Source of the DNA: Deltaproteobacteria bacterium
Lineage (GTDB): Bacteria > Desulfobacterota > Syntrophia > Syntrophales > UBA2210
NCBI GenBank assembly: GCA_016934695.1
Contig: JAFGSH010000202.1
Coordinates: 1 to 18,594, forward strand
Length of the DNA: 18,594 nt
Reading direction: 5' to 3'
Position numbers and translations under genes: made by a program. Below are positions 1-7,892 of the stretch, in pieces. The notes under the pieces are model-generated. The model ran no database searches. It was not told where the DNA came from and worked only from the letters and a program-made list of their open reading frames with translations. The number at the start of each line of letters is the position of its first letter. The first letter of the stretch is position 1.

Positions 1-464
1 ATATCTTCGGGATACCCCATCCCCTTGAAGACGCCGATGTCTTTCCCCGATGAGACGACAAAGGCATCCGGCATCCTGTTGATGTGCATGACGGTCTCGA
101 CGATGTAATCCTCCTCAGTCTGCTGCGGAGAAAGAAATTCATCGATGGGTTTCAGGAAATACCGCTTGAAATAAGGACCCCGGGGGATGCGGTCGTTGGG
201 GTAGACGGGGATCTGTTCCGACTGGTACACGTGCGTCCTGCCCTGGAGGAAGGTCTCCACCGCCGATACGGCCGGGTTATGTGGACCTCCTTCGTACATG
301 ATGTGGAAGGCGTACTTGTCACGGTTCTCGGGATAGGCGCCGTAGACGGCGAAACCGCCCCCCAGGCCGTTCCCCCGTTCTCTCTGGATCCGGATGGCCT
401 CCCGTATGTGGCTGCCGTCGACCCGTGTCCCGTCGGTATTGATGATTCCCACGATTCCGCACAT
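1..464 (-). CDS. Class-II glutamine amidotransferase, GltB1/GlxB-type (partial, C-terminus outside window)
   Basis: The protein starts MCGIVGIINTDG. After removal of Met, Cys2 becomes the N-terminal nucleophile of Ntn-type class-II glutaminases. About 154 residues are visible before the window edge, so the gene is cut at its 3' end. The start at 464 is well supported: a CAGGAG ribosome site lies just upstream, and the ATG falls one base after the stop codon of the preceding gene, so translation is probably coupled. In modular glutamate synthases of archaea and anaerobic bacteria, and in GlxB/MgsA-type clusters, this stand-alone domain releases ammonia from glutamine for separate FMN and GXGXG subunits. 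Those partners would be expected just beyond the left edge. Third gene of the glnA operon. An N-methylglutamate-synthase-type role cannot be excluded. Confidence 0.85.
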   Translation of the reverse strand, partial: MCGIVGIINTDGTRVDGSHIREAIRIQRERGNGLGGGFAVYGAYPENRDKYAFHIMYEGGPHNPAVSAVETFLQGRTHVYQSEQIPVYPNDRIPRGPYFKRYFLKPIDEFLSPQQTEEDYIVETVMHINRMPDAFVVSSGKDIGVFKGMGYPED

Positions 465-465
465 G

Positions 466-1218
466 TCAAACTCCTGTTTCCCTCTTGTTGTAATGGGCCT
501 GTAGCCCATGCTGGTCCCGTGCTGCGGCCGATGCCCTCTGGTGGAGATCGACGAGCCACAGGAAGTTCGCGTAGATCCTGTTTGCCTGCGCGCGGAGCGT
601 ATCTCCGGTTTCATCGAAGGTTCGCATGCACTCCCTGCACGCGGGCATTGTGCCGAGCCATTCCTGCAGCATCACCCGCGTCACTTCGACGTGAAACTGG
701 AGGGCGTAGGCGTTGCGGTACCGGAAGGCCTGGTTCGGGCACGTCCCGGCCGTCACGAGGAGGTTCCCCCCGTACGGGACGTCGAAGGTGTCTTCGTGCC
801 ACTGGAAGACCCGCATCGTGGCGGGGATCCCCTCGAACAGGATATCCTTGCTCCCCGCGTTCGTCAGGGAAACGTTCCGCCACCCGATCTCCCCGCGAGC
901 GGCCTTGGTGACGGGGGCGTAGCACGCCTTGGCGATCAGCTGGGCCCCCAGGCAGATGCCGAGCGTGGGAATGTTGGCGTCGATGACCCTCCTCAAAAAC
1001 TCGGTCTCCTCCCGGAGGAAGGGATATCGCCCCTCCTCGTAGACATTCATCGGCCCGCCCATCGATACGAGGGCGTCGAAGCCGCCGATATCGTCCGGAA
1101 GGGGATCTCCCTCAAACACCCGGACGGTTCGAATCTCCGCCTGTACGTCGCGGAGAAACTCCCCGAGTGTTCCCGGTCCCTCCGCTTCGACGTGTTGAAT
1201 AATCAGTACCCGTGTCAT
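466..1218 (-). CDS. Class-I (triad) glutamine amidotransferase domain protein
   Basis: A 250-residue protein of the GMP-synthase-like GATase-1 family. The nucleophile elbow GICLGAQ places Cys89, and QFHVEV gives His176 and Glu178 of the catalytic triad. MGGPMNVYEE near residue 53 forms the oxyanion region. It has no synthetase domain, so it is a free-standing glutaminase-like protein with unknown acceptor. The start lies 7 nt after the glnA stop and has no obvious ribosome site, suggesting coupling to glnA. The stop is one base from the next start. Family members beside glutamine synthetase and class-II amidotransferase genes are common, but their specific reaction is usually unassigned. Hydrolysis of a gamma-glutamyl compound is a possible role, by inference only. 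Confidence 0.85.
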   Translation of the reverse strand: MTRVLIIQHVEAEGPGTLGEFLRDVQAEIRTVRVFEGDPLPDDIGGFDALVSMGGPMNVYEEGRYPFLREETEFLRRVIDANIPTLGICLGAQLIAKACYAPVTKAARGEIGWRNVSLTNAGSKDILFEGIPATMRVFQWHEDTFDVPYGGNLLVTAGTCPNQAFRYRNAYALQFHVEVTRVMLQEWLGTMPACRECMRTFDETGDTLRAQANRIYANFLWLVDLHQRASAAARDQHGLQAHYNKRETGV

Positions 1219-1225
1219 GATGTGC

Positions 1226-2557
1226 TCACAGGATCGGCAGATACTGTTCTATCTCGTAGTCGCTGACGTGCGTCCGGTACCGATCCCATTCTATCTTCTT
1301 GTTGGCGATGAACTTCTCGAAGATATGGTCGCCCAGGGCGCCTCTCACGAGGTCGCTCTGTTCGGTGACGGCGATGGCCTCCCCCAGGCTTCCGGGGAGG
1401 GACTCGATGCCGTGGGCCTCGCGTTCGGCGGCTGACATCTCGAAGATGTCCTCTTCGATCGGATCAGGAAGCGTGTACCCCTCCCCCATCCCCTTCATCC
1501 CCGCCGCGAGCATGACCGCGAAGGCGAGGTACGGATTGCAGGCGGGATCGGGACAGCGGAACTCCATCCGCGTTGCGTTCGCCTTTCCCGGCTTGTACAT
1601 CGGGACCCGGATCAGGGCGGAGCGGTTTCTCCGGGCCCACGAGATGTACACGGGGGCCTCGTACCCGGGGACCAGTCTCTTGTAGGAGTTGACCCACTGG
1701 GCCACGACGGCCGACAGCTCTTTGGCGTGCCTGAGCAGTCCGGCGATGTAGCTTTTCGCCGTCTTCGACAGGTAGTACTTGTCTCCCTGATCGAAGAAGG
1801 CGTTGCCCGCCTCGCCGAAGAGGGACTGGTGGACGTGCATCCCGCTCCCGTTCTCGCCGAAGATGGGCTTCGGCATGAAGGTGGCGTACACGCCGTGCTT
1901 CATCGCCATCTCCTTGACCGTGAGGCGGTACGTCATCGCCGCGTCGGCCATCGCGAGGGCGTCCGTATATCGCAGATCGATCTCATGCTGGCTCGGCGCC
2001 ACCTCGTGGTGGCTGTACTCGACCATGATCCCCATGGATTCGAGGGCCTTGATCGTGTCACGCCTCAGATCGCTGGCCACGTCCAGGGGCGTCAGGTCGA
2101 AATAGCCGCCCCGGTCGAGGATATCGGTTCCCTCGGCGTTCTTGAAATAGAAGAACTCGAGCTCCGGCCCCACCTGCATGGTGTACCCCATGTCTGCGGC
2201 CTTTTTCAGGTTTCTCCTGAGCGCCCACCGGGGGTCTCCCTCGTACGGGGTGCCGTCCGGTTTCAGGATGTCGCAGAACATGCGGGCCACGTTTTCCTCC
2301 CCGTTCGCCCGCCAGGGGAGCAGGGTAAAGGTCTTGGGATCGGGCATTGCCACCATGTCGCTCTCTTCGATCCTCGCGAATCCCTCTATGGACGAGCCGT
2401 CGAAACCCATCCCCTCTTCGAAGGCAAGCTCCAGCTCCCGGGGGGAGATGGAGAAACTCTTGAGGAACCCGAGCACGTCGGTGAACCACAGGCGGACGAA
2501 CCGCACGTGTTTCTCCGCTATCTGCTTCAATACCTCTTCCTTGTCGTTGCCGGTCAT
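1226..2557 (-). CDS. glnA: Glutamine synthetase type I, alpha subfamily
   Basis: A 443-residue enzyme that makes glutamine from glutamate, ammonia and ATP in the cytoplasm, normally as a dodecamer. Visible motifs are DGSSIEGF (53-60), GPELEFF, HHEVAPSQHEID, the ATP-binding NGSGMHVHQSL, and the active-site stretch RLVPGYEAPVY with RRNRSALIR. The region that carries the adenylylated Tyr in GSI-beta reads IFEMS, with Phe replacing Tyr, so AMP control is unlikely. Arg62, matching the residue used for glutamine feedback inhibition in the Bacillus-type enzyme, is present. The ATG at 2557 was preferred over the upstream ATG at 2605 because GGGAGGAGCG precedes it and a sigma-54 promoter lies 58 nt upstream. 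First gene of an operon with two amidotransferases. A gamma-glutamylmethylamide synthetase-like specificity is a minor alternative. Confidence 0.95.
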   Translation of the reverse strand: MTGNDKEEVLKQIAEKHVRFVRLWFTDVLGFLKSFSISPRELELAFEEGMGFDGSSIEGFARIEESDMVAMPDPKTFTLLPWRANGEENVARMFCDILKPDGTPYEGDPRWALRRNLKKAADMGYTMQVGPELEFFYFKNAEGTDILDRGGYFDLTPLDVASDLRRDTIKALESMGIMVEYSHHEVAPSQHEIDLRYTDALAMADAAMTYRLTVKEMAMKHGVYATFMPKPIFGENGSGMHVHQSLFGEAGNAFFDQGDKYYLSKTAKSYIAGLLRHAKELSAVVAQWVNSYKRLVPGYEAPVYISWARRNRSALIRVPMYKPGKANATRMEFRCPDPACNPYLAFAVMLAAGMKGMGEGYTLPDPIEEDIFEMSAAEREAHGIESLPGSLGEAIAVTEQSDLVRGALGDHIFEKFIANKKIEWDRYRTHVSDYEIEQYLPIL

Positions 2558-2614
2558 CGTTCGCTCCTCCCATGCACAGTGGCTGCATTGACTCCTGCAT
2601 GGCATCTCTCATAC

Positions 2615-2630
2615 AGCAACATCGATGCCA
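2615..2630 (-). promoter_or_regulatory. Sigma-54 promoter of glnA
   Basis: On the minus strand the site reads TGGCATCGATGTTGCT, against the consensus TGGCAYRNNNNTTGCW. The GG and GC elements are separated by exactly 10 bases. The predicted transcription start is near 2604, giving a leader of about 47 nt before the glnA ATG at 2557. It lies downstream of the sigma-54 activator gene, in the same orientation, and 106 bp from a CTAC-N6-GTAG palindrome. Confidence 0.85.
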
Positions 2631-2727
2631 GCCCGTCCGGCCACAGGCAATGCGCCCTATCTATCTGATGTGCTTGGATTCTTTGGGGGTAAGCCCGAGA
2701 CAGAGACGCGTCGGGCGCAGTAACAGC

Positions 2728-2741
2728 CTACATATTTGTAG
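2728..2741. promoter_or_regulatory. Putative upstream activator site for glnA (CTAC-N6-GTAG palindrome)
   Basis: The site is CTACATATTTGTAG. Read on the minus strand and extended, it becomes CTACAAATATGTAGGC, matching sites at 4368-4381 and 9394-9407. Its centre is 106 bp upstream of the -24 GG of the glnA sigma-54 promoter, a usual enhancer distance for this activator class. The assignment to the neighbouring NifA-type protein is inference from context and shared spacing. Confidence 0.6.
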
Positions 2742-2763
2742 CATGGAGATTGTGTGACTACCT

Positions 2764-4326
2764 CTATGTTCGAAACCGCTTGGGGTTGATCCCGTACTTG
2801 CTGATGCGCAGCCCCATGATCCGCTCGGTGATGCCGAGACTCTTGGCCGCCTTGGCCATGTTGCCGCGGGATGTCTTGAGGGCGTCCATGATCAGGTCGT
2901 ATTCCAGGTGATCCAGCTCTTCCTGCAGGGTGCCGCTGAAGGAGGTCCCCGAGTAGCCCGACGTCTGGAGCGACGGGGGGAGCTGGTAGCCGTAGATGAC
3001 GCCGTCGGTGCTGAGGAGCGATGCCCGCTCGATGCAGTTCTCGAGCTCCCGGACATTCCCCGGCCAGTGGTAGCTCATGAACATGTCCAGGGCGTGGGTG
3101 CAGATACGTGATATCTGTTTGTTGTTGATCTTGGAATACCGCTCCACGAAGAAATCGGCCAGGTGGGGGATATCGGTCTTCCGTTCGCGCAGGGGTGGAA
3201 TGTAGATGGGAAAGACGTTCAAGCGGTAATACAGGTCCTCCCTGAACTTCCCCTCCGCCATCAGCTCTTCGAGGTTGCGGTTCGTCGCCGCGATGATCCT
3301 GACATCCGTCTTGATGGGGGTGGCCCCTCCCACCCGCTCGAATTCCCGTTCCTGGAGGACGCGCAGGAGCCGCACCTGCACGGCGGGGGAAAAATCTCCC
3401 ACCTCGTCGAGGAAGATGGTCCCCCCGGACGCCAGCTCGAAGCGTCCCTTCCTCTGAGACACGGCTCCGGTAAATGACCCCTTCTCGTGCCCGAAGAGCT
3501 CGCTCTCGATAACCGCCTCAGGGAGGGCCGCGCAGTTGACCTTGATGAAGGCTTTCTGGGCCCTGAGACTGTTGTAATGGATTGCGTTGGCCACCAGTTC
3601 CTTCCCCGTCCCGCTCTCCCCCCGGATCAGTACCGTCGCCTGGCTCTTGGACACCTGCGCTATCAGCGCGTACACCTCCTGCATCCCCTTCGACTTGCCG
3701 ATGATATTGGCCGGGTGAAACCGCTCCTTGAGTTCGTTCTGGAGGCGCAGGTTTTCCTGGATGAGCAGCTCCCGTTCCTCCTGGGCCTCCTGGCGGAGGC
3801 GGACGGCCTGCGCGATCATGGAGGCGATCAGGGTCAGGAGCCGCATATCCTTCTTGAGCGAGGCGGAGCCGTCGAAGAGCCGGTCGGCGCTCAGGGTGCC
3901 GATCACCTCCCGCCCCAGCTTGATGGGCACGCAGATGAAGGAGATGTTGTGCTTGTCGACACCCTTGCGGGAGCCGGTACGGTCCAGGAAGAGAGGCTCG
4001 TCGGAGATGTGGGGGACGATAAGGGGTTTTCCCGTTTCCACCACCTTCCCGGTGATGCCCTCCCCCACTTGGTACTTCCCGCGCCGTTTCTCGATCTCGG
4101 AGAGGCCGTGGGCGGCCTCTATGTAGATCTCTCCGCTCTTCCGGTTCAGCAGCGTGAGCGTGCCGTGCGACATCCCAACCCGTTCCGCCAGGGTGTTGAG
4201 CACCGGGCCGACCACCTCGCGGATGTCCATGCTGCGGCCCAGGGCCTGGCTTATCTCCCACAGGAGAGACAGCTCCTCGATCTCCCGCGCCCTGGCAAGC
4301 TCCTTCGTGTTCCGGGCCTGTTGCAT
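2764..4326 (-). CDS. NifA-type sigma-54-dependent activator (GAF, AAA+, Fis HTH)
   Basis: A 520-residue enhancer-binding protein. A GAF sensor spans about residues 20-175, followed by a coiled linker (180-200). The AAA+ domain (about 208-435) has Walker A GESGTGKE (236-243), the sigma-54-contacting loop as GSFTGA (283-288), and Walker [12 protein letters not shown] (301-311). A C-terminal Fis-type helix-turn-helix (475-515) contains [20 protein letters not shown], a form I associate with NifA-like regulators of anaerobic proteobacteria. It lacks a receiver domain, so it is probably controlled by ligand or by PII rather than by phosphorylation. The ATG at 4326 is chosen over 4374 because the latter lies inside the promoter and GAGAAAGGGG precedes 4326. 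Likely targets are glnA and glnN. No nif genes are in the window, so I do not name it nifA. Confidence 0.9.
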   Translation of the reverse strand: MQQARNTKELARAREIEELSLLWEISQALGRSMDIREVVGPVLNTLAERVGMSHGTLTLLNRKSGEIYIEAAHGLSEIEKRRGKYQVGEGITGKVVETGKPLIVPHISDEPLFLDRTGSRKGVDKHNISFICVPIKLGREVIGTLSADRLFDGSASLKKDMRLLTLIASMIAQAVRLRQEAQEERELLIQENLRLQNELKERFHPANIIGKSKGMQEVYALIAQVSKSQATVLIRGESGTGKELVANAIHYNSLRAQKAFIKVNCAALPEAVIESELFGHEKGSFTGAVSQRKGRFELASGGTIFLDEVGDFSPAVQVRLLRVLQEREFERVGGATPIKTDVRIIAATNRNLEELMAEGKFREDLYYRLNVFPIYIPPLRERKTDIPHLADFFVERYSKINNKQISRICTHALDMFMSYHWPGNVRELENCIERASLLSTDGVIYGYQLPPSLQTSGYSGTSFSGTLQEELDHLEYDLIMDALKTSRGNMAKAAKSLGITERIMGLRISKYGINPKRFRT

Positions 4327-4367
4327 GATGACCCCTTTCTCCCTGATCGATATGTCCCCGTGTAAAA

Positions 4368-4381
4368 CTACCATATTGTAG
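4368..4381. promoter_or_regulatory. Putative autoregulatory operator (CTAC-N6-GTAG)
   Basis: CTACCATATTGTAG, continuing as GTAGGA on the plus strand, resembles the palindromes upstream of the glnA and glnN sigma-54 promoters. It covers the -10 hexamer (4375-4380) and the expected start of the activator's own promoter, where a bound protein would block polymerase. Autorepression is inferred, not shown. Confidence 0.5.
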
Positions 4382-4403
4382 GATTTGAAGGTCCATAAGT
4401 CAA
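4375..4403 (-). promoter_or_regulatory. Sigma-70 promoter of the NifA-type activator
   Basis: On the minus strand, TTGACT (4403-4398) and TACAAT (4380-4375) are separated by 17 bases. The predicted start near 4368 gives a leader of about 42 nt to the ATG at 4326. This promoter excludes the in-frame ATG at 4374 as the start codon. Confidence 0.75.
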
Positions 4404-4450
4404 GGTAAACCTCCGCAGGGGATTATAAGGCGGTATGTCCGGCGGCCCGG

Positions 4451-4479
4451 TTGACTTGAGGTACAAAAAGGATTACCGT
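4451..4479 (+). promoter_or_regulatory. Possible sigma-70 promoter for the HD gene
   Basis: TTGACT at 4451-4456 is followed after 17 bases by TACCGT. The -35 is good but the -10 is poor; GATTAC at a shorter spacing is an alternative. It lies in the divergent region between the activator and the HD-domain gene. Confidence 0.3.
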
Positions 4480-4525
4480 GCACGGATATTGAAAAGCGTT
4501 TGGTGTCCTCGTCGGAGATCGAAAA

Positions 4526-5359
4526 ATGAACATGCTTCCTGAACGGCACACACCACTGGGAATCAGTGGCGAACTGGTGGATGATCTGAAAGATTGGTTT
4601 GCCGGCTATGTGCGGACCTTTAAGGAGGGCGACATCGATTACCGGAATATCGTCCTGAAAGAGGAGCATACCAAACGGGTATGCGAGGAGATTGTCGGCA
4701 TCGGGTCGCGGCTCGGACTCCGGGACAACGAGCTGCGTCTGGCCGAGATCATCGCCCTCTTTCACGATGTCGGCCGTTTCGAGCAGTATGCCCGGTATAA
4801 GACCTTTGCGGACTGGCAGTCCGAGAATCATGCCGAGCTCGGGGTGACGGTCCTGCAGCGGTTCGGTGTCCTGAATCAGTGTGAGGAATCGACGCGGGAT
4901 CTGATTGTCCGGACGATCCGGTATCACAACCGCGCCGCGCTCCCCCCTGAAGAGACGGAACCGTGCCTCTTTTTTGCGAAGCTGCTGCGCGACGCGGACA
5001 AGCTGGATATCTGGAGGGTGGTCACCGATTATTACCGCCGGCAGGACGGCATGCGCAACGGCACGCTCGAACTCGATCTTCCGGACACGCCGGAATTTTC
5101 CGATGCGGTGTATCAGGATGTGGTGAACCGGAAGATCGTCGATATAAACCACGTCAAGACCCTTAACGACTTCAAGCTGCTTCAGATCGGCTGGGTCTTT
5201 GATGTGAACTTCGGGCCGACGCTGCGCGCCGTCCGTTCGAGGCGCTACCTGGAGATGATCCGCGACGCCTTGCCGAAATCGGAACGGATGGACGCCCTGT
5301 TTGCCGGTGTTTACGAGTATCTCGAGGAGCGACTGCGCACCGTGGAAAACGGGACCTGA
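4526..5359 (+). CDS. HD-domain metal-dependent phosphohydrolase
   Basis: A 277-residue cytoplasmic protein. HD-superfamily ligands are visible: His48 in KEEHTKR, the His80-Asp81 doublet in ALFHDVGRFEQ, His102 in SENHAELG, His134 in RYHNR, and Asp156/Asp158 in RDADKLD. These would hold one or two metal ions and hydrolyse a phosphoester, probably of a nucleotide. The actual substrate cannot be read from sequence. The C-terminal third (about 170-277) has no motif I recognise. The start is supported by GGAG at 4514-4517, eight bases before the ATG. A DNA-repair glycosylase homologue follows 29 nt downstream, so they are probably co-transcribed; nucleotide-pool clean-up is a possible shared theme. 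Confidence 0.8.
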   Translation: MNMLPERHTPLGISGELVDDLKDWFAGYVRTFKEGDIDYRNIVLKEEHTKRVCEEIVGIGSRLGLRDNELRLAEIIALFHDVGRFEQYARYKTFADWQSENHAELGVTVLQRFGVLNQCEESTRDLIVRTIRYHNRAALPPEETEPCLFFAKLLRDADKLDIWRVVTDYYRRQDGMRNGTLELDLPDTPEFSDAVYQDVVNRKIVDINHVKTLNDFKLLQIGWVFDVNFGPTLRAVRSRRYLEMIRDALPKSERMDALFAGVYEYLEERLRTVENGT

Positions 5360-5388
5360 TCCGGGAGACCGGTTATGAGGCACAACAG

Positions 5389-6006
5389 ATGGACGATGTA
5401 AGCCCCGCCGGGACAAAGAGAGAGGCGATCGATCGGCTCAACGAGGAGGTGCGGTCCTGCACGCGCTGCCGTCTCGCGGCCACCAGGACCCATGCCCTGT
5501 GCGGTGAGGGGTCCCTCGACGCCCGGCTGCTCTTGGTCGCCCTTGCCCCCGGTGCCAGGGAGGACCTGTCCGACGCCATGTTTGTCGGCCCCTCCGGCCC
5601 TGTCCTGGACCGGCTGCTGGGGGCCGCCGGCATCAGCCGGGAGACGATCTACATGACCAACCTGATCAAGTGCCTCTTGCCGAAGAACCGCAGGCCGAAG
5701 ATGGCTGAGATCGAGGCCTGCAGACCCTTCGTGGAACGGGAGATCGCGATCGTCCGCCCCCGGGTTGTCGTCCCCCTGGGCTACTACGCGACGCGAACCG
5801 TCCTGACCGCGTATCGGGCTGATCCGCCGCCGGCGCGCAGGGATTTCCGGCCGCTGTACGCCTCTCTGATTGTTTCGGATGACCAGGCGATATTCCCGCT
5901 GCCGCACCCGTCGTTCCTCCTGTACAGCCCGGCCCTCGAACCCGGAACCGCTGAGATGTACAGCGGATTAGCGCCCCTTATACGCGATGCTCCGGTGGTG
6001 CCCTGA
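5389..6006 (+). CDS. Uracil-DNA glycosylase superfamily protein, family-4 type with Fe-S cysteines
   Basis: A 205-residue protein. Cys24, Cys27, Cys95 and Cys111 match the [4Fe-4S] ligands of family-4 glycosylases (CTRC near the N-terminus, LIKC and EIEAC in the middle). Motif 1 reads VALAPGARED, followed by FVGPSGPVLDRLL, and motif 2 is LPHPS. In active family-4 enzymes motif 1 is usually GEAPGxxED; here Leu52 sits where the catalytic Glu is expected. The protein may therefore be a divergent glycosylase with altered chemistry, or may only bind DNA. The start has GAGG eight bases upstream. It follows the HD gene closely. A role in removal of uracil after cytosine deamination is family knowledge, not shown here. 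Confidence 0.8.
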   Translation: MDDVSPAGTKREAIDRLNEEVRSCTRCRLAATRTHALCGEGSLDARLLLVALAPGAREDLSDAMFVGPSGPVLDRLLGAAGISRETIYMTNLIKCLLPKNRRPKMAEIEACRPFVEREIAIVRPRVVVPLGYYATRTVLTAYRADPPPARRDFRPLYASLIVSDDQAIFPLPHPSFLLYSPALEPGTAEMYSGLAPLIRDAPVVP

Positions 6007-6050
6007 GACGCTTCTCCGCAGGGGGTATGCAGGCCCGCTGTGCTGCGACA

Positions 6051-6072
6051 ATAAAAATCGGGCTTGGCCCGA
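6051..6072 (-). terminator. Hairpin with minus-strand T tract
   Basis: TCGGGC and GCCCGA (6058-6063 and 6067-6072) pair around a three-base loop. On the minus strand this is followed by TTTTTAT, which fits a Rho-independent terminator for leftward transcripts reading antisense to the bacterioferritin gene. On the plus strand there is no T tract, so it would not end the glycosylase mRNA. Confidence 0.4.
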
Positions 6073-6092
6073 GTGGAAATATATGGCATGAT
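6064..6092 (+). promoter_or_regulatory. Possible sigma-70 promoter for bacterioferritin
   Basis: TTGGCC, 17 bases, then CATGAT; each hexamer matches consensus at four of six positions. It lies in the gap before the bacterioferritin gene, partly overlapping the hairpin at 6051-6072. Weak evidence. Confidence 0.25.
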
Positions 6093-6153
6093 GTGAAGCA
6101 GGGGTGTTTGTGGTACCGGGTATGAATCGTTGAACGAGACGGGGGGGTGTGCC

Positions 6154-6696
6154 ATGGCGCAGGATACCATGAAAAAAAGACGGGAAAAGGTCGTCGACGC
6201 ACTGAACAAGGCGCGGGCGATGGAGCTGCAGGCGATCTACCAGTACATGAACCAGCACTACAACCTGGATGATATGGACTACGGCGAGCTGGCCGCGAAG
6301 ATCAAGCTGATCGCCGTCGACGAGATGCGCCACGCGGAGATGTTCGCGGAGCGGATCAAGGAACTGGGGGGAGAGCCGACGGCGGAGGCGGCCGCGAAGG
6401 CCAAGAAGGGACAGAAGGTCGAGGCCATGTTCCCCTTCGACTCGGCTCTCGAGGACCACACGATCGACGTCTACAACCAGTTTCTGCTGGTCTGCCGGGA
6501 GAACGGCGACAGCGTCACCATGAAGCTCTTCGAGGAGATCATCGACGAGGAGCAGATCCACCTGAACTACTTCGACAACGTGGACAGCCACATCAAGACG
6601 CTCGGCGCGGCATACCTCGCCCAGAAGGCCGGGACGTCGTCGGCGACCGGCCTGGGGACGCAGGGTTTCGTCGCCCGGGAAGGCGCCGCGGAATAG
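6154..6696 (+). CDS. bfr: Bacterioferritin
   Basis: A 180-residue ferritin-like four-helix protein that oxidises Fe(II) and stores iron as a 24-mer cage. The di-iron ligands are visible in canonical order: Glu24, Glu57 and His60 (EMRH), Glu100, Glu133 and His136 (EEQIH). Met58 in the EMRH motif corresponds to Met52 of the E. coli protein, the axial ligand of the inter-subunit haem, so haem binding is likely. The segment 74-92 is unusually rich in Ala and Lys, and the C-terminal tail (about 155-180) is longer than in E. coli. The ATG at 6154 is preferred over an upstream TTG at 6130; the ribosome site is only a G-rich GGGGGGGTG. Iron detoxification suits an anaerobe exposed to occasional oxygen. 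Confidence 0.92.
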   Translation: MAQDTMKKRREKVVDALNKARAMELQAIYQYMNQHYNLDDMDYGELAAKIKLIAVDEMRHAEMFAERIKELGGEPTAEAAAKAKKGQKVEAMFPFDSALEDHTIDVYNQFLLVCRENGDSVTMKLFEEIIDEEQIHLNYFDNVDSHIKTLGAAYLAQKAGTSSATGLGTQGFVAREGAAE

Positions 6697-6788
6697 CAGC
6701 CGGGCCGTGATACGTGTCGGGCACGAGCGGCGGGGTGCGCAGTGATTCTCTGCACTCTTCGGGGGTCAGGGTGCGTCCGGGGCCGTCC

Positions 6789-7775
6789 CTATGCGGCGGC
6801 GAAGCGGTCGCCGATCCGTGAGACCCGTTTGTGGCGTTCCAACCGCTGGAGGTGTTTTTTGATCGTTATGAATTCCCACATGTACACCCAGGCATCCACG
6901 TGGAACCTCCTGCCGTAGATCAGCCCGAGCCGGGCCACCTCTTCCAGAGATAGGGGCGAAGACAGGGCGGAGAGTATCTTTTCATCCCGCTCGTCGATCA
7001 CCGCCAGGTACCGGTCCATCCCCGCCCGGAACTCCCCTCTGCCGAGGACCCCCATCTCGTGGCCGGTGATGAAATACTCGGCGTCGACTTCCTCGATCGT
7101 GCGGCACGATGCGATGAACTGATCGATATCGCCGTCGGACCCGGCATACCAGGGGCCGAAGGGTGTGAGATCCAGGTCCGCCACATAGATCGCGCCGTAC
7201 CGGGGGAAGTACATGCAGCTGAATCCGCCGGAGTGCCCCGGGGCTCCGATGATGTGCATCCGCACCTTCCCGAGATCCAGCACCTCTCCCCAGTGGTACT
7301 CCCCGTCCACCCTCCCGGTGGAGAGCCACCACTCGTGGTTGTTCTGGGGGGAGTAGGGGCTCTTCTCGGTTGCGGGATCGGCGATCCGCTCCAGCCAGCC
7401 GTCGACCCACCCCTTCCCGTGCACCTCCTCGATGCCGATGACCCGGGGGATCTCCCTCCGGTCGCGCAGGAGGGGGGCCTCCTTGTCGTTGATGAGGATC
7501 CGGGAGGTGTCGAAGAGGTAGTTGCAGGCGATATGATCGAAGTGGAAATGCGTGTTGAAGACCATGTCGATGTGGTGCTTGCGCTTCAGTTCGGTCAGGG
7601 GGCGCACACCCGCCCCTGGATCGATCAGGGCCGTGATGTCGTCGTCGATGAAGAGGGACCGGCAGTAGGGATAGCGGCTGTCATTCTCCCCCTCCACGGT
7701 CCGTATGGGGCCGAATCTCGTCTTGATGGTGGTTCTCCTGTCTTTCGTTTCTCTCGCTCTCCCTCTGAGGTCCAT
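6789..7775 (-). CDS. Metallo-beta-lactamase-fold hydrolase
   Basis: A 328-residue protein. The signature THFHFDH gives His76, His78, Asp80 and His81. His181 (GAPGHSGG), Asp200 (VADLDL) and His239 (ITGHEMG) complete a binuclear metal site. No signal peptide or flavodiiron domain is present. A C-terminal helical extension (about 255-328) resembles the winged-helix-like tails seen in some glyoxalase-II/LACTB2-type proteins. The substrate cannot be assigned; a thioester, lactone or RNA role are all possible in this superfamily. Transcribed convergently with bacterioferritin and divergently from the cupin gene. The N-terminal 20 residues are basic and poorly conserved-looking, so a downstream start is possible. 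Confidence 0.8.
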   Translation of the reverse strand: MDLRGRARETKDRRTTIKTRFGPIRTVEGENDSRYPYCRSLFIDDDITALIDPGAGVRPLTELKRKHHIDMVFNTHFHFDHIACNYLFDTSRILINDKEAPLLRDRREIPRVIGIEEVHGKGWVDGWLERIADPATEKSPYSPQNNHEWWLSTGRVDGEYHWGEVLDLGKVRMHIIGAPGHSGGFSCMYFPRYGAIYVADLDLTPFGPWYAGSDGDIDQFIASCRTIEEVDAEYFITGHEMGVLGRGEFRAGMDRYLAVIDERDEKILSALSSPLSLEEVARLGLIYGRRFHVDAWVYMWEFITIKKHLQRLERHKRVSRIGDRFAAA

Positions 7776-7892
7776 GATATACCTGTCAGCGGGGCACAGG
7801 TCAATCGTTTGTCGGCATATTTATCCTGGAAATTACATCCATCCGGTGGCAGGATAGATGGTAGAGGTCTGCAGAAAGGATGTACGGAAACA

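Noticed and set aside
1727..2668. Long plus-strand open frame antisense to glnA (similar ones at 3487-4365, 7059-7892, 10111-11280 minus and 17485-18447)
   Set aside because: High-GC shadows of real genes; their translations have no family motifs, while the opposite strand has clear ones.
2693..2716. GCCCGA/TCGGGC inverted repeat after the activator gene
   Set aside because: No T tract on the minus strand and a 12-base loop; not convincing as a terminator or operator.
2764..4326. Naming the activator nifA and inferring nitrogen fixation
   Set aside because: No nif genes in the window, and its likely sites lie upstream of glutamine synthetase genes and do not match the classical TGT-N10-ACA element.
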